A stretch of 64,000 nt of DNA from Sphingomonas taxi (GCA_003243195.1 QFQI01000001.1:186001-250000), one strand, 5' to 3'; positions 1 to 8,702 are shown, counted from the stretch's first letter. Notes: generated from the sequence alone by a model not told the origin. Translations and numbers: made by a program.

Positions 1-2
1 CG

Positions 3-44
3 CTGGGTCGCAGCGTCTATGCGGGTCTGCGCGGGCGCTTCTGA
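3..44 (+). CDS. C-terminal end of a TonB-dependent outer-membrane receptor (partial, BtuB-like by context)
   Basis: Only the last 13 codons and the TGA stop are in the window. They read LGRSVYAGLRGRF, an amphipathic alternating strand ending in phenylalanine, which is the usual last beta-strand and C-terminal signature of TonB-dependent outer-membrane barrels. The stop is 61 bp before a DUF1636 gene that opens a cobalamin gene run, so a vitamin B12 receptor (BtuB type) is the natural guess. With so little sequence the substrate is pure inference from neighbours. Confidence 0.55.
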   Translation: MGRSVYAGLRGRF

Positions 45-105
45 TCCGCAGCCAGGGAGACGGCCTGATGAACCCCACCCGGACGATCCGCCGCGCGGCG
101 ATCGC

Positions 106-516
106 ATGACGCTGGTCCCGGTCGCTGACGGACCCGCGGTGGTGGCGTGCAACAATTGCCGTCTGTCCCCCGCCGCGCGTGACGATGCGCACGGCCGCCG
201 CGGCGGGGCATTGCTGGTCGAGGCGCTGCGCGCGGTGCAGGCGTCCGACCCGGCCTATGCCGGCATCGCGGTGCAGGACATGGCGTGCCTGTTCGCGTGC
301 GACGCGCATTGCACGGTGCACCTGCGCGCGCCCGGCAAGATCGGCTATATCCTGGGTCGCTTCGCCCCCGATGCCACGGCGGCGCGCGCGATCCTCGACT
401 TCATGCGCCATTATGCGGACAGCGCCGAGGGGCAGGTGCCGTACCGCGACTGGCCCGAGGGCGTGAAGGGCCATTTCATCGTCCGCCTGCCGCCGGCCGG
501 ACACATCGTAGCGTGA
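106..516 (+). CDS. DUF1636 family predicted metal-binding protein
   Basis: A 136-residue protein with clustered cysteines: CNNC near the N-terminus and a second group in the middle (ACLFACDAHC). This matches the DUF1636 family of predicted metal-binding proteins, whose members have no proven activity and are often encoded beside cobalamin genes. The ATG at 106 was chosen over an in-frame ATG at 19 because the conserved region starts just after it and the earlier start would overlap the upstream receptor. Its stop overlaps the GTG of cobT by four bases, so it is translationally coupled to the B12 genes. A role in cobalt or corrinoid handling is inference from position. Confidence 0.75.
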   Translation: MTLVPVADGPAVVACNNCRLSPAARDDAHGRRGGALLVEALRAVQASDPAYAGIAVQDMACLFACDAHCTVHLRAPGKIGYILGRFAPDATAARAILDFMRHYADSAEGQVPYRDWPEGVKGHFIVRLPPAGHIVA

Positions 517-1523
517 CGCGCTTCGCATCGGTGGCGGCGTTCGACGCCGCGCTCGCCGATCTGCCCGCGCCGGACATGACCGCGCGCGCGGCGGCGGCGG
601 CGCGGCAGGCGCGGCTCACCAAGCCGCACGGATCGCTCGGGCGGCTGGAGGAAATCGCGCTGTTCATGGCCGGGTGGCAGGGGCGCGCCCGGCCGCGCAT
701 CGACGCCGGGCGCGTGGTGGTGTTCGCGGGCAACCACGGCGTCGCGGCGCGCGGCGTCAGCGCCTATCCCGCCGACGTCACCGCGCAGATGGTCGCCAAT
801 TTCATGAACGGCGGCGCGGCGATCAACGCGCTCGCCGGCGCGGCCGGGCTGTCGCTAGCGGTGGTGCCGCTGGCGCTCGACCGGCCGACCGGCGACATCA
901 CGCGCGCGCCGGCGATGGGCGAGGCGGAATGCCTGGACGCGCTGAACGCCGGCGCGGCAGCCGTGACGCCGGGGCTGGATCTGCTGGTGCCCGGCGACAT
1001 GGGGATCGGCAACACCACCCCGGCGGCGGCGCTGTGCGCGGCCAGCTTCGGCGGCGATGCGGCGGCATGGGTCGGGCCGGGCACCGGCGTCACCGGCGCG
1101 GCGCTGGCCGCGAAGGTGGCGGCGGTGAACGCGGCGCTTGCGCTGCACCGCGATGCCGTCACCCCGTTCGAGCGGCTGCGGCGGCTGGGCGGGCGCGAGA
1201 TCGCGGCGATCGCCGGCGCGGTGCTGGCGGCGCGGCACGCGCGCGTGCCGGTGCTGCTCGACGGCTTCATCGCCGGCGCGGCGCTGGCGCCGCTGGCGGC
1301 GGCGCGGCCGGCGGTGCTCGACCATGTCCTTGCGGGTCATTGCTCGGCCGAGCCGGGGCATGCGCGGTTGCTGGACCGCTTCGGTCTGGCGCCGCTGCTG
1401 ACGCTCGGCATGCGGCTGGGCGAAGGCAGCGGTGCGGCGTTGGCCGCCGGGATCGTGCGCGCGGCGCTCGCCGCGCACGACGGCATGGCGACCTTCGACG
1501 AAGCGGGCGTGTCGGCGGCGTGA
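513..1523 (+). CDS. cobT: Nicotinate-nucleotide--dimethylbenzimidazole phosphoribosyltransferase
   Basis: CobT transfers phosphoribose from nicotinate mononucleotide to 5,6-dimethylbenzimidazole, giving alpha-ribazole phosphate for the lower ligand of B12. The 336-residue product has the family's ordered motifs: KPHGSLGRLE near the N-terminus, FAGNHGV, the glycine-rich GDMGIGNTTPAA segment, and GMRLGEGSGAALA near the C-terminus, which holds the expected catalytic glutamate. The length is close to family norm. The GTG start at 513 sits in a GTGA overlap with the upstream stop and begins the first conserved helix; earlier in-frame starts would lie inside the previous gene. It is cytosolic and co-transcribed with cobC and cobS. 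Confidence 0.93.
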   Translation: MTRFASVAAFDAALADLPAPDMTARAAAAARQARLTKPHGSLGRLEEIALFMAGWQGRARPRIDAGRVVVFAGNHGVAARGVSAYPADVTAQMVANFMNGGAAINALAGAAGLSLAVVPLALDRPTGDITRAPAMGEAECLDALNAGAAAVTPGLDLLVPGDMGIGNTTPAAALCAASFGGDAAAWVGPGTGVTGAALAAKVAAVNAALALHRDAVTPFERLRRLGGREIAAIAGAVLAARHARVPVLLDGFIAGAALAPLAAARPAVLDHVLAGHCSAEPGHARLLDRFGLAPLLTLGMRLGEGSGAALAAGIVRAALAAHDGMATFDEAGVSAA

Positions 1524-2068
1524 GCGCCGTGCGGATCGTGCACCTGATGCGGCACGGCACGCCGGTGCTGGCGGGCCGGCTGCTCGGGCGCACCGATTGC
1601 GACGCGACGCCGGCGGGGGTGGACGCGTGCCGCCGTGCCGCCGCCGCCTGCGCGGCGCGGCACGTCGCCTGTTCCGACCTGCGGCGCGCCACGATGTGCG
1701 CGGCCGCGATCACGCCGGCGTTCCGCAGCGACGCCGCGTGGCGCGAACTCGATTTCGGCGCATGGGACGGCTGCGATCCCGCGACGCTCGATCCCGAGGC
1801 GCTGGCGGCGTTCTGGCGCGACCCGGAGGGCTGCGCGCCGCCGGGCGGCGAACGCTGGTCCGCGCTGGTGGCGCGGGTCGACGCCGCCGTGCGCGCCGTG
1901 GCTTCCGACACGCTGGTCGTCACGCACGCCGGCGCGATCCGCGCCGCGCTGGCGGGGGCGTGCGGGTTCGACGCACGGCAGGTATGGGCGTTCGACCTCC
2001 CCTATGCCACCACGGTCTCGTTGCGGTTATGGGACGATGGCGCACAGATCGTGCGGCTGGCGCCATGA
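1520..2068 (+). CDS. cobC: Histidine phosphatase family protein, probable alpha-ribazole phosphatase
   Basis: The 182-residue protein has the phosphohistidine motif LMRHGTP near its N-terminus and the second catalytic histidine in VTHAGAIRAAL, the hallmarks of the phosphoglycerate-mutase-like histidine phosphatases. Lying between cobT and cobS, it most likely removes the 5'-phosphate from alpha-ribazole phosphate (or adenosylcobalamin phosphate). The start is a GTG in a GTGA overlap with the cobT stop and the end is an ATGA overlap with cobS, so translation is coupled on both sides. Other small-molecule phosphatase roles cannot be excluded from sequence alone. Confidence 0.85.
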   Translation: MSAVRIVHLMRHGTPVLAGRLLGRTDCDATPAGVDACRRAAAACAARHVACSDLRRATMCAAAITPAFRSDAAWRELDFGAWDGCDPATLDPEALAAFWRDPEGCAPPGGERWSALVARVDAAVRAVASDTLVVTHAGAIRAALAGACGFDARQVWAFDLPYATTVSLRLWDDGAQIVRLAP

Positions 2069-2781
2069 AACGGCTGCTGATCGCGATCGGCTTCCTGACG
2101 CGGCTGCCGGTGCCGCGCGTCGACGGCGACGCGGCGGACGTGGCGGCGGCGATCCGCTGGTATCCGGTCGCGGGGGTGATCGTCGGGCTGGCGGTGGCGG
2201 GCGCGGGGTGGCTGGGCCTGGAGTGGCCGGGCGCCGCGCGCGATCCGTGGCTGGGCGCGCTGGCGGCCCTGGTCGCATGGGTCGCGGTCACCGGCGCGCT
2301 GCATCTGGACGGGCTGGCCGACGTCGCGGACGGGGTCGGCGCGGCGCATGGCGACCGCGCGCGCATGCTGGCGGTGATGCGCGATCCGCAGGTCGGCAGC
2401 TTCGGCGTGGTGGCGATCGGCGTGCAGTTGCTGGCGAAGCTGGTGCTGCTGCACGCGCTGGCCGGCGACTGGCGGGTCGCGGCGGTGCCGTTCGCCGCCC
2501 GCATCGCGCCACTGGCATGGGCGCGCTGGCTCGCGCCGCTCGGCGACGGGCTGGGCGCGCGGGTCGCAGCGGCGGTGCGGCGGCGCGATGTGCTCGGCTG
2601 GGGCGCGGTGCTGGCCGGCGGATGCGTGCTGGTGCCGCCGCTGGTCGCCGCCCCGCTGCTGGCGCTCGTCGCCGCGCCATGGTTTCGCGCGCGGTTGGGC
2701 GGCGTCAACGGCGACGCGCATGGCGCGGGGATCGAGGTGATCGAAACCGGACTGCTGCTGGCGCTGGTGGCGGCGGGTTAG
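2065..2781 (+). CDS. cobS: Adenosylcobinamide-GDP ribazoletransferase (cobalamin synthase)
   Basis: CobS is an inner-membrane enzyme that joins adenosylcobinamide-GDP to alpha-ribazole. The 238-residue product is very hydrophobic with several predicted membrane helices and carries the typical signatures: FLTRLPVP at the N-terminus, the HLDGLADVADG acidic motif, RDPQVGSFG, and GGVNGDAHGA near the end. The ATG is in an ATGA overlap with the cobC stop. Its stop codon overlaps the stop of the convergent cobQ gene by four bases, which leaves no room for a terminator between them. Confidence 0.93.
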   Translation: MKRLLIAIGFLTRLPVPRVDGDAADVAAAIRWYPVAGVIVGLAVAGAGWLGLEWPGAARDPWLGALAALVAWVAVTGALHLDGLADVADGVGAAHGDRARMLAVMRDPQVGSFGVVAIGVQLLAKLVLLHALAGDWRVAAVPFAARIAPLAWARWLAPLGDGLGARVAAAVRRRDVLGWGAVLAGGCVLVPPLVAAPLLALVAAPWFRARLGGVNGDAHGAGIEVIETGLLLALVAAG

Positions 2782-4235
2782 GCGCCCGTCCGCGCGGTTC
2801 GCGACAGATCGAGCAATGCGTCCAGATCCATGTGCCGCTCCAGCGCGGCCGCGATCGCATCCAGCGCCGCGTCGATCGACGCGCGATGATCCGGCCCAGC
2901 CGCCACCACGCCCAGCCATGCGGCCCGCTGTTCCGCCAGCGCGAACAGGCCGTGGACATAGGTGCCCGCGACCAGCCCGTCGCCGCTGGTCGCCCCGTCG
3001 CGGCGCCCGTCATCGAAGCACGCGACCGGACGCGCGGTGTCCGCGCCGTGGGTGCGTCCCAGGTGCATCTCATACCCCGCCACCCGCGCGCCGCGCGCGG
3101 TGCCGCGCATCTCGACCAGCGCCTTGTCGCCGCCCAGCACCGTATCGACGTCGAGCAGCCCCAGCCCCGCGACGTGCGCGGGTGGCCCCTCCACGCCGTG
3201 CGGATCGGCGACCGAGCGGCCGAGCATCTGATAGCCGCCGCACAGCCCCAGCACCGCGCCGCCGCGGCGATGGTGCGCGCGAATGTCGATGTCCCAGCCC
3301 TGTTCGCGCACGAAGGCGAGGTCAGCGATCGTCGCCTTGGACCCGGGCAACACGACCAGCGCCGCCTCGGCCGGGATCGGGTGGCCCGGCGGGATCATCC
3401 GCACCTCGACACCGGGTTCCAGCCGCAACGGGTCGAGATCGTCGAAATTGGCGATGTGGCGCGTGATCGGGCAGGCGACGAGCAACCGTCCGCCCCCTGG
3501 CGCGACCGGCGCTTGCAGCACCACCGCGTCCTCGCTGGGCAGCCGCGCCGCCTCCGCCAGCCACGGCACTACGCCGAGGCCGCGCCAGCCGGTCCGCGCG
3601 GCGATCGCGCGATAGCCGTCGTCGAACAGCGCCGGGTCGCCGCGAAAGCGGTTGACGACGAAGCCGTGGATCATCGCCGCATCGTCGGGATCGAGCACCG
3701 CGCGCGTGCCGACCAGCGACGCGATCACCCCGCCGCGGTCGATATCGCCGACCAGCACCACCGGCACCCCGGCGGCGCGCGCGAAGCCCATGTTGGCGAT
3801 GTCGCCGGCGCGCAGGTTGATCTCGGCCGGGGAGCCGGCGCCCTCGACCAGCACCAGATCGGCCTGCGCACTCAGACGGCGATAGCTCGCCAGCACCTCG
3901 GCGAGCAGCCCGTCGCGCCCGTCGCGCCAGTTTGCCGCCGCCAGCGTGCCGCGCACCCGCCCGCGCACCACCAGTTGCGAGCTGCGGTCCGACTGCGGCT
4001 TCAGCAGTACCGGGTTCATGTCGACGTGCGGGGCGACGCGCGCCGCGATCGCCTGCGTCGCCTGCGCGCGGCCGATCTCGCCCCCATCGGCGGTGACCGC
4101 GGCGTTGGTGGACATGTTCTGCGGCTTGAACGGCCGCACCGTCAGCCCGCGGTTGGCGAAGGCGCGGCACAGCCCGGCGACCAGCACCGACTTGCCGACG
4201 TCGGAGCCGGTTCCCTGCAGCATCAGCGCACCCAT
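2778..4235 (-). CDS. cobQ: Cobyric acid synthase (glutamine-hydrolysing)
   Basis: CobQ amidates four side chains of adenosylcobyrinate a,c-diamide to give cobyric acid, using glutamine and ATP. The N-terminal half has the dethiobiotin-synthetase-like P-loop QGTGSDVGKS; the C-terminal half is a class I glutamine amidotransferase with the nucleophile in LGLCGGYQMLG and the histidine in GTYVHGLF. At 485 residues it has normal length. The start at 4235 was chosen because MGALMLQGTGS matches the family N-terminus; upstream extension would run through cbiB. It overlaps the cbiB 3' end by 13 bp and belongs to the leftward run cobD-cbiB-cobQ. Confidence 0.94.
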   Translation of the reverse strand: MGALMLQGTGSDVGKSVLVAGLCRAFANRGLTVRPFKPQNMSTNAAVTADGGEIGRAQATQAIAARVAPHVDMNPVLLKPQSDRSSQLVVRGRVRGTLAAANWRDGRDGLLAEVLASYRRLSAQADLVLVEGAGSPAEINLRAGDIANMGFARAAGVPVVLVGDIDRGGVIASLVGTRAVLDPDDAAMIHGFVVNRFRGDPALFDDGYRAIAARTGWRGLGVVPWLAEAARLPSEDAVVLQAPVAPGGGRLLVACPITRHIANFDDLDPLRLEPGVEVRMIPPGHPIPAEAALVVLPGSKATIADLAFVREQGWDIDIRAHHRRGGAVLGLCGGYQMLGRSVADPHGVEGPPAHVAGLGLLDVDTVLGGDKALVEMRGTARGARVAGYEMHLGRTHGADTARPVACFDDGRRDGATSGDGLVAGTYVHGLFALAEQRAAWLGVVAAGPDHRASIDAALDAIAAALERHMDLDALLDLSRTARTGA

Positions 4236-5140
4236 GCGACCGCTCCTGCCACGATCCACAGCAAGGCGCACGCGCGGCGATAGACGGTAAGCGCGCGGCG
4301 GATATCGCACGCGGTCAGCTCGCTGCGCCCGCTGCCGATCCACGGCTTGGCGGCGACGACGCCGTCATAGGCGATCGGCCCGGCGAGCCGCACGTCCAGC
4401 GCGCCCGCCATCGCCGCCTCGGTCCAGCCGGCATTGGGCGAGGCGTGCGCGCGCGCGTCGCGCCACATGATCCGCCACCCGCCACCCCCGGCGACGCACA
4501 GCAACACCGCGCCGATCCGCGCCGGCGCCAGATTGGCGAGATCGTCGCCGCGCGCCGCCGCCCAGCCGAACGCGCGCCAGCGTGGCTCGCGGTGGCCGAT
4601 CAGGCTGTCAGCGGTGTTGATCGCCTTATAGGCCCACAGGCCGGGCAGTCCGCCGAGCAGCAGCCAGAACAATGGCGCGGCGATCCCGTCGCAGAAGCTC
4701 TCCGCCAGGCTCTCGATCGCGGCGCGCGCCACGCCGGCCTCGTCCAGCGCGGCGGTGTCGCGGCCGACGATCATCGCGACGGCGGCGCGCGCGGCGGGCA
4801 GGTCGCCGCGTTCCAATGCGGTCGCGACCGGGCGGACATGATCGTCGAGGCTGCGCTGCGCCAGCCCGGGCCAGGCGAGCAGCGCGACACCCGGCCAGCC
4901 GAGCGGCCGGGCGACCTGTGCGGCGATCGCTGCCGCACCAGCCGCGCCCGCGACCACCGTCGCGACCGTGACGATGCCGAGCAGGCGACGCGGCCGGCCG
5001 GGATGGTTCCAGCGCGCCTCCAGCGCATGGATCGCACGCGCGAAGCCGCCGACCGGATGCCCGACCCGCGCATGGAGCCACGCCGGCCAGCCCAGCGCGG
5101 CGTCGATCGCGAGCGCGGCGAGCGCGACGGGTTCGGTCAT
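4223..5140 (-). CDS. cbiB: Adenosylcobinamide-phosphate synthase, CbiB family membrane protein
   Basis: CbiB joins the aminopropanol phosphate arm to adenosylcobyric acid and is an integral inner-membrane protein. The 305-residue sequence has several hydrophobic helices and conserved CbiB motifs, including HPVGGF near residue 28, SLAESFCDGIAAPLFW in the middle, AYKAINTADSLIGH, and the SPNAGWTEAAMAGAL segment. It overlaps the decarboxylase gene upstream by an ATGA junction and cobQ downstream by 13 bp, so the three are one translationally coupled unit. In Pseudomonas nomenclature this gene is called cobD. Confidence 0.92.
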   Translation of the reverse strand: MTEPVALAALAIDAALGWPAWLHARVGHPVGGFARAIHALEARWNHPGRPRRLLGIVTVATVVAGAAGAAAIAAQVARPLGWPGVALLAWPGLAQRSLDDHVRPVATALERGDLPAARAAVAMIVGRDTAALDEAGVARAAIESLAESFCDGIAAPLFWLLLGGLPGLWAYKAINTADSLIGHREPRWRAFGWAAARGDDLANLAPARIGAVLLCVAGGGGWRIMWRDARAHASPNAGWTEAAMAGALDVRLAGPIAYDGVVAAKPWIGSGRSELTACDIRRALTVYRRACALLWIVAGAVAWVR

Positions 5141-6153
5141 TCCGCGTCATCACGGCGCGACGGGTCGCGAAAGGACGACAGCGCGGCGGCGAGTCGTGCG
5201 AATCCGCTTCCCGGCAGGCCGAGGCGCAGCCAGTGCGGATGATCCTCGAACGGGCGCGTCAGGATGCCGGCGCCGGCCAGATGCGCGAACAGCGCGGCGG
5301 CCCGCTCCGTCTCGACCAGCCGGAACAGAGGGCACGCGCCGCGCGGCGCAAGGCCGTGTGCGCGCAGCAACGCATCCAGCGCGTCGCGCTCCGCGGCGAG
5401 CCGCGCGCGCGTCGCCGCCGCCCAGCCGGCGTCCCGGCAGGCGGCGGTGCCGAGCGCCAGCGCGGTGGCGGACACCGGCCAGCTTCCCAGCACCGCTGCG
5501 ATCGGCGCGACCAGTGCCGGCGCGCCGCACGCAAAGCCGAGCCGCACTCCGGCCAGCCCGTAGAACTTGCCGAACGACCGCAACACCAGCACCGGATCGC
5601 CGTCGCGCAGCAATGGCAGGATGCTGGCGCCGTCCAGCGCATCGGCGAACGCTTCGTCCACCACCAGCACGCCGCCGCGCGCCGCCGCGCGCCGTGCGAG
5701 CGCCAGCAGCCGATCCGGCAGCAGCAGCCGGCCGTCGGGATTGTTGGGATTGGCGAGCAGCAGCGTGCCGCCCTGCCCGGCCGCTTCCTCGATCCCGTGC
5801 GCCGCGATGCACGTCGCGCCCGGCAATGCGTCGCGATGCGTGCGATAGCACGGCGTGACGACATGCCACGGGCGCGGCAGGTTCATGTACGCCAGCAGCC
5901 GCAAGGCGATCTCGCTGCCCGGTGTCGCGGCGACCGCCGCGACCGTGCCGAACGCCGCCGCGGCGGCGTCCTCCAGCGCCCGCAGCGCGTCCGGCGACGG
6001 CAGGCGGTGGAGATCCTCGTCAACCGGCGCGGGCGGCCGCCACGGATGCGGATTGATGCCGGTCGACAGGTCGAGCCACGGACGCGGCGCATCGGGGAAA
6101 TGGTGTTCGGCATCCGCGATGCGGCCGCCGTGGAAGGTGAGGTCGCGCAACAT
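5137..6153 (-). CDS. cobD: L-threonine-O-3-phosphate decarboxylase (PLP-dependent)
   Basis: This class I/II aminotransferase-fold enzyme decarboxylates threonine phosphate to aminopropanol phosphate, the substrate of the adjacent CbiB. Visible signs are HGGR and LDLSTGINPHPW at the N-terminus, LANPNNPDGR, and the PLP lysine motif SFGKFYGLAGVRLGF. The ATG at 6153 gives 338 residues, normal for the family; upstream in-frame codons have low-complexity composition and cross the divergent cobU promoter region. The gene is called cobC in Pseudomonas nomenclature. Its stop overlaps the cbiB start by four bases. Confidence 0.9.
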   Translation of the reverse strand: MLRDLTFHGGRIADAEHHFPDAPRPWLDLSTGINPHPWRPPAPVDEDLHRLPSPDALRALEDAAAAAFGTVAAVAATPGSEIALRLLAYMNLPRPWHVVTPCYRTHRDALPGATCIAAHGIEEAAGQGGTLLLANPNNPDGRLLLPDRLLALARRAAARGGVLVVDEAFADALDGASILPLLRDGDPVLVLRSFGKFYGLAGVRLGFACGAPALVAPIAAVLGSWPVSATALALGTAACRDAGWAAATRARLAAERDALDALLRAHGLAPRGACPLFRLVETERAAALFAHLAGAGILTRPFEDHPHWLRLGLPGSGFARLAAALSSFRDPSRRDDAE

Positions 6154-6218
6154 GGAGCCTCGACTTGCGGGATGGCGCTGTCCATCACCCTTTGCGTGGA
6201 CGCAGGCAAGGGGCGAGC
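6154..6218. promoter_or_regulatory. Divergent promoter region between cobD and cobU
   Basis: Only 65 bp separate the divergent cobD and cobU starts, so both promoters must lie here or inside the genes. A short inverted repeat, GTCCA at 6180 and TGGAC at 6197 with a 12-base loop, is the only symmetry I can see. The stretch is too short to hold a cobalamin riboswitch and I see no B12 box. The cobU GTG is preceded by a GGGG run that can serve as its ribosome binding site. Confidence 0.35.
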
Positions 6219-6743
6219 GTGACGGACGACGGATGGCGCAGCGTGCTGGTGCTGGGTGGCGCGCGATCGGGCAAGAGCCGGCGCGCGCAGGCCCTGGCCG
6301 AAGGCTGCGGCGCGGCGACGCGGCTGTTCGTCGCCACCGCACAGGCGTTCGATGACGAAATGGCGGCGCGGATCGCGCGGCACCGCGCCGATCGCGACGG
6401 CGGATGGCGGACCGTGGAGGCGCCGCTCGACCTGCCCGCCGCGATGCGCGCGCACGACGCGGCGGACGCGGTGCTGCTGGTCGATTGCCTCACCTTGTGG
6501 ACATCCAACCTGCTGCTCGGCGACCATGACGTCGACGCGGCGACCGATGCGCTGCTCGCCGCGCTGGCCGGGGCACGCGCGCGGGTGGTGCTGGTGTCCA
6601 ACGAGGTCGGCTGGGGAATCGTGCCCGACAATGCGCTGGCGCGGCGCTTCCGCGACGTGGCCGGGCGGGTCAACCAGCGCGTCGCCGCGGCGGCGGACCG
6701 GGTGGAGCTGGTCGTCGCTGGCCTGCCTATGATGCTGAAATGA
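6219..6743 (+). CDS. cobU: Bifunctional adenosylcobinamide kinase / adenosylcobinamide-phosphate guanylyltransferase
   Basis: CobU phosphorylates adenosylcobinamide and then adds GMP, feeding CobS. The 174-residue product has the P-loop GGARSGKS at about residues 13-20, VLLVDCLTLW (Walker B-like), and VLVSNEVGWGIVP, all diagnostic of the family (CobP in Pseudomonas). The GTG at 6219 was chosen because it puts the P-loop at the usual distance from the N-terminus; an in-frame start at 6165 would read through the divergent promoter. It is transcribed away from cobD and completes the nucleotide-loop branch with cobT, cobC and cobS. Confidence 0.93.
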   Translation: MTDDGWRSVLVLGGARSGKSRRAQALAEGCGAATRLFVATAQAFDDEMAARIARHRADRDGGWRTVEAPLDLPAAMRAHDAADAVLLVDCLTLWTSNLLLGDHDVDAATDALLAALAGARARVVLVSNEVGWGIVPDNALARRFRDVAGRVNQRVAAAADRVELVVAGLPMMLK

Positions 6744-6806
6744 GGGGCATTGACAAGCATCCGCCCGGCGCGGCAGCCTGACCGGCGCCCGGCGGGAGAG
6801 GTGAGG

Positions 6807-7895
6807 ATGGTCGTCGCACGAAGGACATTGCTCGCCGCCGCGCCGCTGCTGATGGCCGGGGGCGCCTGCGGGCAGGGGCAGCGCCGGCTGGGTTATGCGA
6901 TCGTCGGACTGGGCGGCTACGGCTTGGGGCGGATCATCCCCGAATTCGCGCATTGCACGCGCAGCCGGCTGGCGGCGGTGGTCAGCGGCGATGCGGCCAA
7001 GGCCAGGAAGGTCGCCGCGCAGCACGGCCTGCCGGACGGCGCGATCTATTCATATGAGACGTTCGACCGCATCCGCGACAATCCCGATGTCGACATCGTC
7101 TACGTCTGCCTGCCCAACGCGATGCACGCGGAATATACGATCCGCGCGGCGAAGGCGGGCAAGCATGTGATGTGCGAGAAGCCGATGGCCGTCTCCGTCG
7201 CGGAATGCGAGGCGATGATCGCGGCGTGCAAGGCGGCGAACCGCAAGCTGATGATCGGCTATCGCTGCCACTTCGAGGCCACGAACATCGCGGCGATGCG
7301 GCTGGCGCGGAGCGAGGCGATGGGGCGGATCCGCTACGTGCGCTCCGAACATGGCTTCAACGCCGGCGATCCGAACGCGTGGCGGCTGAAGCGCGCGCTG
7401 TCGGGCGGCGGATCGCTGATGGACATGGGCATCTACAGCCTGCAGGCGGCGCGCTACATGACCGGCGAGGAGCCGGTGGCGGTGACGGCACGCGAATCCA
7501 CCGACCGCACCGATCCGCGCTTCCGCGAGGTGGAGGACATGATCGACTGGACGCTGGAATTTCCCTCCGGCGCGATCGCCAGTTGCCAGTCGATGTATTC
7601 CGCCAACCAGAACCACATCCTGCTGATGGGCAGCACGGGACGCGTCGAGCTGGAGCCGGCGACGCGCTATGACGGCAACCGGCTGTGGACGGGGCGCGAC
7701 GGGCGCGAGCAGGAGGTGTCGCCGCCTCCGGGGCCGGGCAGGACGCAGTTCGCGGGGCAGCTCGACCATCTCGCCGCATGCGTGCTGGACGGTCGCGAAC
7801 CGATCGTCGCGGGTGAGGAAGGTCTGCGCGACATGCGGATCGTGGAGGCGATCTACCGCTCGGCGCGGGAGGGCCGGACGGTGCGGCTGGCGTGA
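6807..7895 (+). CDS. Gfo/Idh/MocA family oxidoreductase with Tat-type signal
   Basis: The 362-residue protein starts with a twin-arginine leader (ARRTLLAAAPLLMAGG), suggesting export already folded with its cofactor, as in glucose-fructose oxidoreductase. The Rossmann motif GLGGYGLG follows at about residues 35-42, and the family EKP motif is in HVMCEKPMAVS. The C-terminal GFO domain contains FNAGDPNAWRL and GGGSLMDMGIYSLQ, also typical of the periplasmic GFOR-like subgroup. The ATG at 6807 has a clear purine-rich ribosome site (GGGAGAGGTGAGG). The substrate is unknown; a sugar or polyol is likely. It is convergent with the PhzF-like gene 12 bp away. Confidence 0.85.
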   Translation: MVVARRTLLAAAPLLMAGGACGQGQRRLGYAIVGLGGYGLGRIIPEFAHCTRSRLAAVVSGDAAKARKVAAQHGLPDGAIYSYETFDRIRDNPDVDIVYVCLPNAMHAEYTIRAAKAGKHVMCEKPMAVSVAECEAMIAACKAANRKLMIGYRCHFEATNIAAMRLARSEAMGRIRYVRSEHGFNAGDPNAWRLKRALSGGGSLMDMGIYSLQAARYMTGEEPVAVTARESTDRTDPRFREVEDMIDWTLEFPSGAIASCQSMYSANQNHILLMGSTGRVELEPATRYDGNRLWTGRDGREQEVSPPPGPGRTQFAGQLDHLAACVLDGREPIVAGEEGLRDMRIVEAIYRSAREGRTVRLA

Positions 7896-7907
7896 TCCCC
7901 ATCGCGC

Positions 7908-8702
7908 TCACGGCAGCAGGAACGTCCCCTCGATCGTCGTGACGCACGCGCCGCGCAGCACGACGCGCTCGCCCTCCAGCCGGCACCCGATCCGCCCGCC
8001 GCGCGCGCTCGCCTGATAGGCGGAGAAGGCGTCGCGGCCGAGTCGTTCCGCCCAGTACGGCACCGTCACGCAATGCGCGGAGCCGGTCACCGGATCCTCG
8101 GGAATGCCGAACGCCGGCGTGAAGGCGCGGCTGATGATGTCGCTGTCGTCGCCGGGGGCGGTGACGATGACCAGCAACCGGCCCGCCTCGGCCAGCGCGC
8201 GCTGGTCGGGCGCGCAGGCCCGCACCGCCGCCGCATCGCGCAGCACCACCACCGCATAGCCACCGTCACGCCACAGGGTTTCCACCGCCTCCACGCCCAG
8301 CGCCGCGACGACCGCCGGCAGCGGCCGGGGCGCGGGCTTCCACGCGGGCAGCGCCATCGCATAGCCTCCGCCGTCGCGCGTCACCTCCAGCACGCCGGCC
8401 TGCCGTGTACGGAAACGGACCCGCTCGCAGTCGGGATCGGACGACAACACGACATGGCCGCTCGCCAGCGTGGCGTGGCCGCACAGCGCGATCTCCGCGG
8501 TGGGGGTGAACCAGCGCAGCTCGTGATCCGCCGCGCCGCTGGCGTCCGGGATCAGGAACGCGGTTTCGGACAGGTTGTTCTCCGCCGCGATCGCCAGCAG
8601 CGTCGCATCGTCCAGCCATGCCGCCAGCGGCATCACCGCGGCCGGATTGCCCGCGAACGGCGCGTCGGCGAAGGCGTCGACCTGGGTGAAGGGGATGCGC
8701 AT
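7908..8702 (-). CDS. PhzF family isomerase/epimerase-like protein
   Basis: The 264-residue protein has the PhzF/DapF-like double fold signatures: DAFADAPFAGNPAAV at the N-terminus, the catalytic glutamate in ENNLSETAF, CGHATLASG, and GIPEDPVTGSAHC in the C-terminal half. PhzF of phenazine synthesis isomerises trans-2,3-dihydro-3-hydroxyanthranilate, but most bacterial homologues have unknown substrates and there are no other phenazine genes here. It is probably a stand-alone gene: convergent with the oxidoreductase on its 3' side and about 100 bp downstream of the cation-transporter gene. Confidence 0.85.
   Translation of the reverse strand: MRIPFTQVDAFADAPFAGNPAAVMPLAAWLDDATLLAIAAENNLSETAFLIPDASGAADHELRWFTPTAEIALCGHATLASGHVVLSSDPDCERVRFRTRQAGVLEVTRDGGGYAMALPAWKPAPRPLPAVVAALGVEAVETLWRDGGYAVVVLRDAAAVRACAPDQRALAEAGRLLVIVTAPGDDSDIISRAFTPAFGIPEDPVTGSAHCVTVPYWAERLGRDAFSAYQASARGGRIGCRLEGERVVLRGACVTTIEGTFLLP

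Noticed and set aside
674..1519. Long open frames overlapping cobT in other frames
   Set aside because: They are Arg/Ala-rich shadow translations of a GC-rich coding region; only the parts matching CobT and the histidine phosphatase carry family motifs.
6154..6218. Cobalamin riboswitch in front of cobU or cobD
   Set aside because: The gap is only 65 bp and I find no B12 box; a riboswitch may lie before the receptor gene outside the window.
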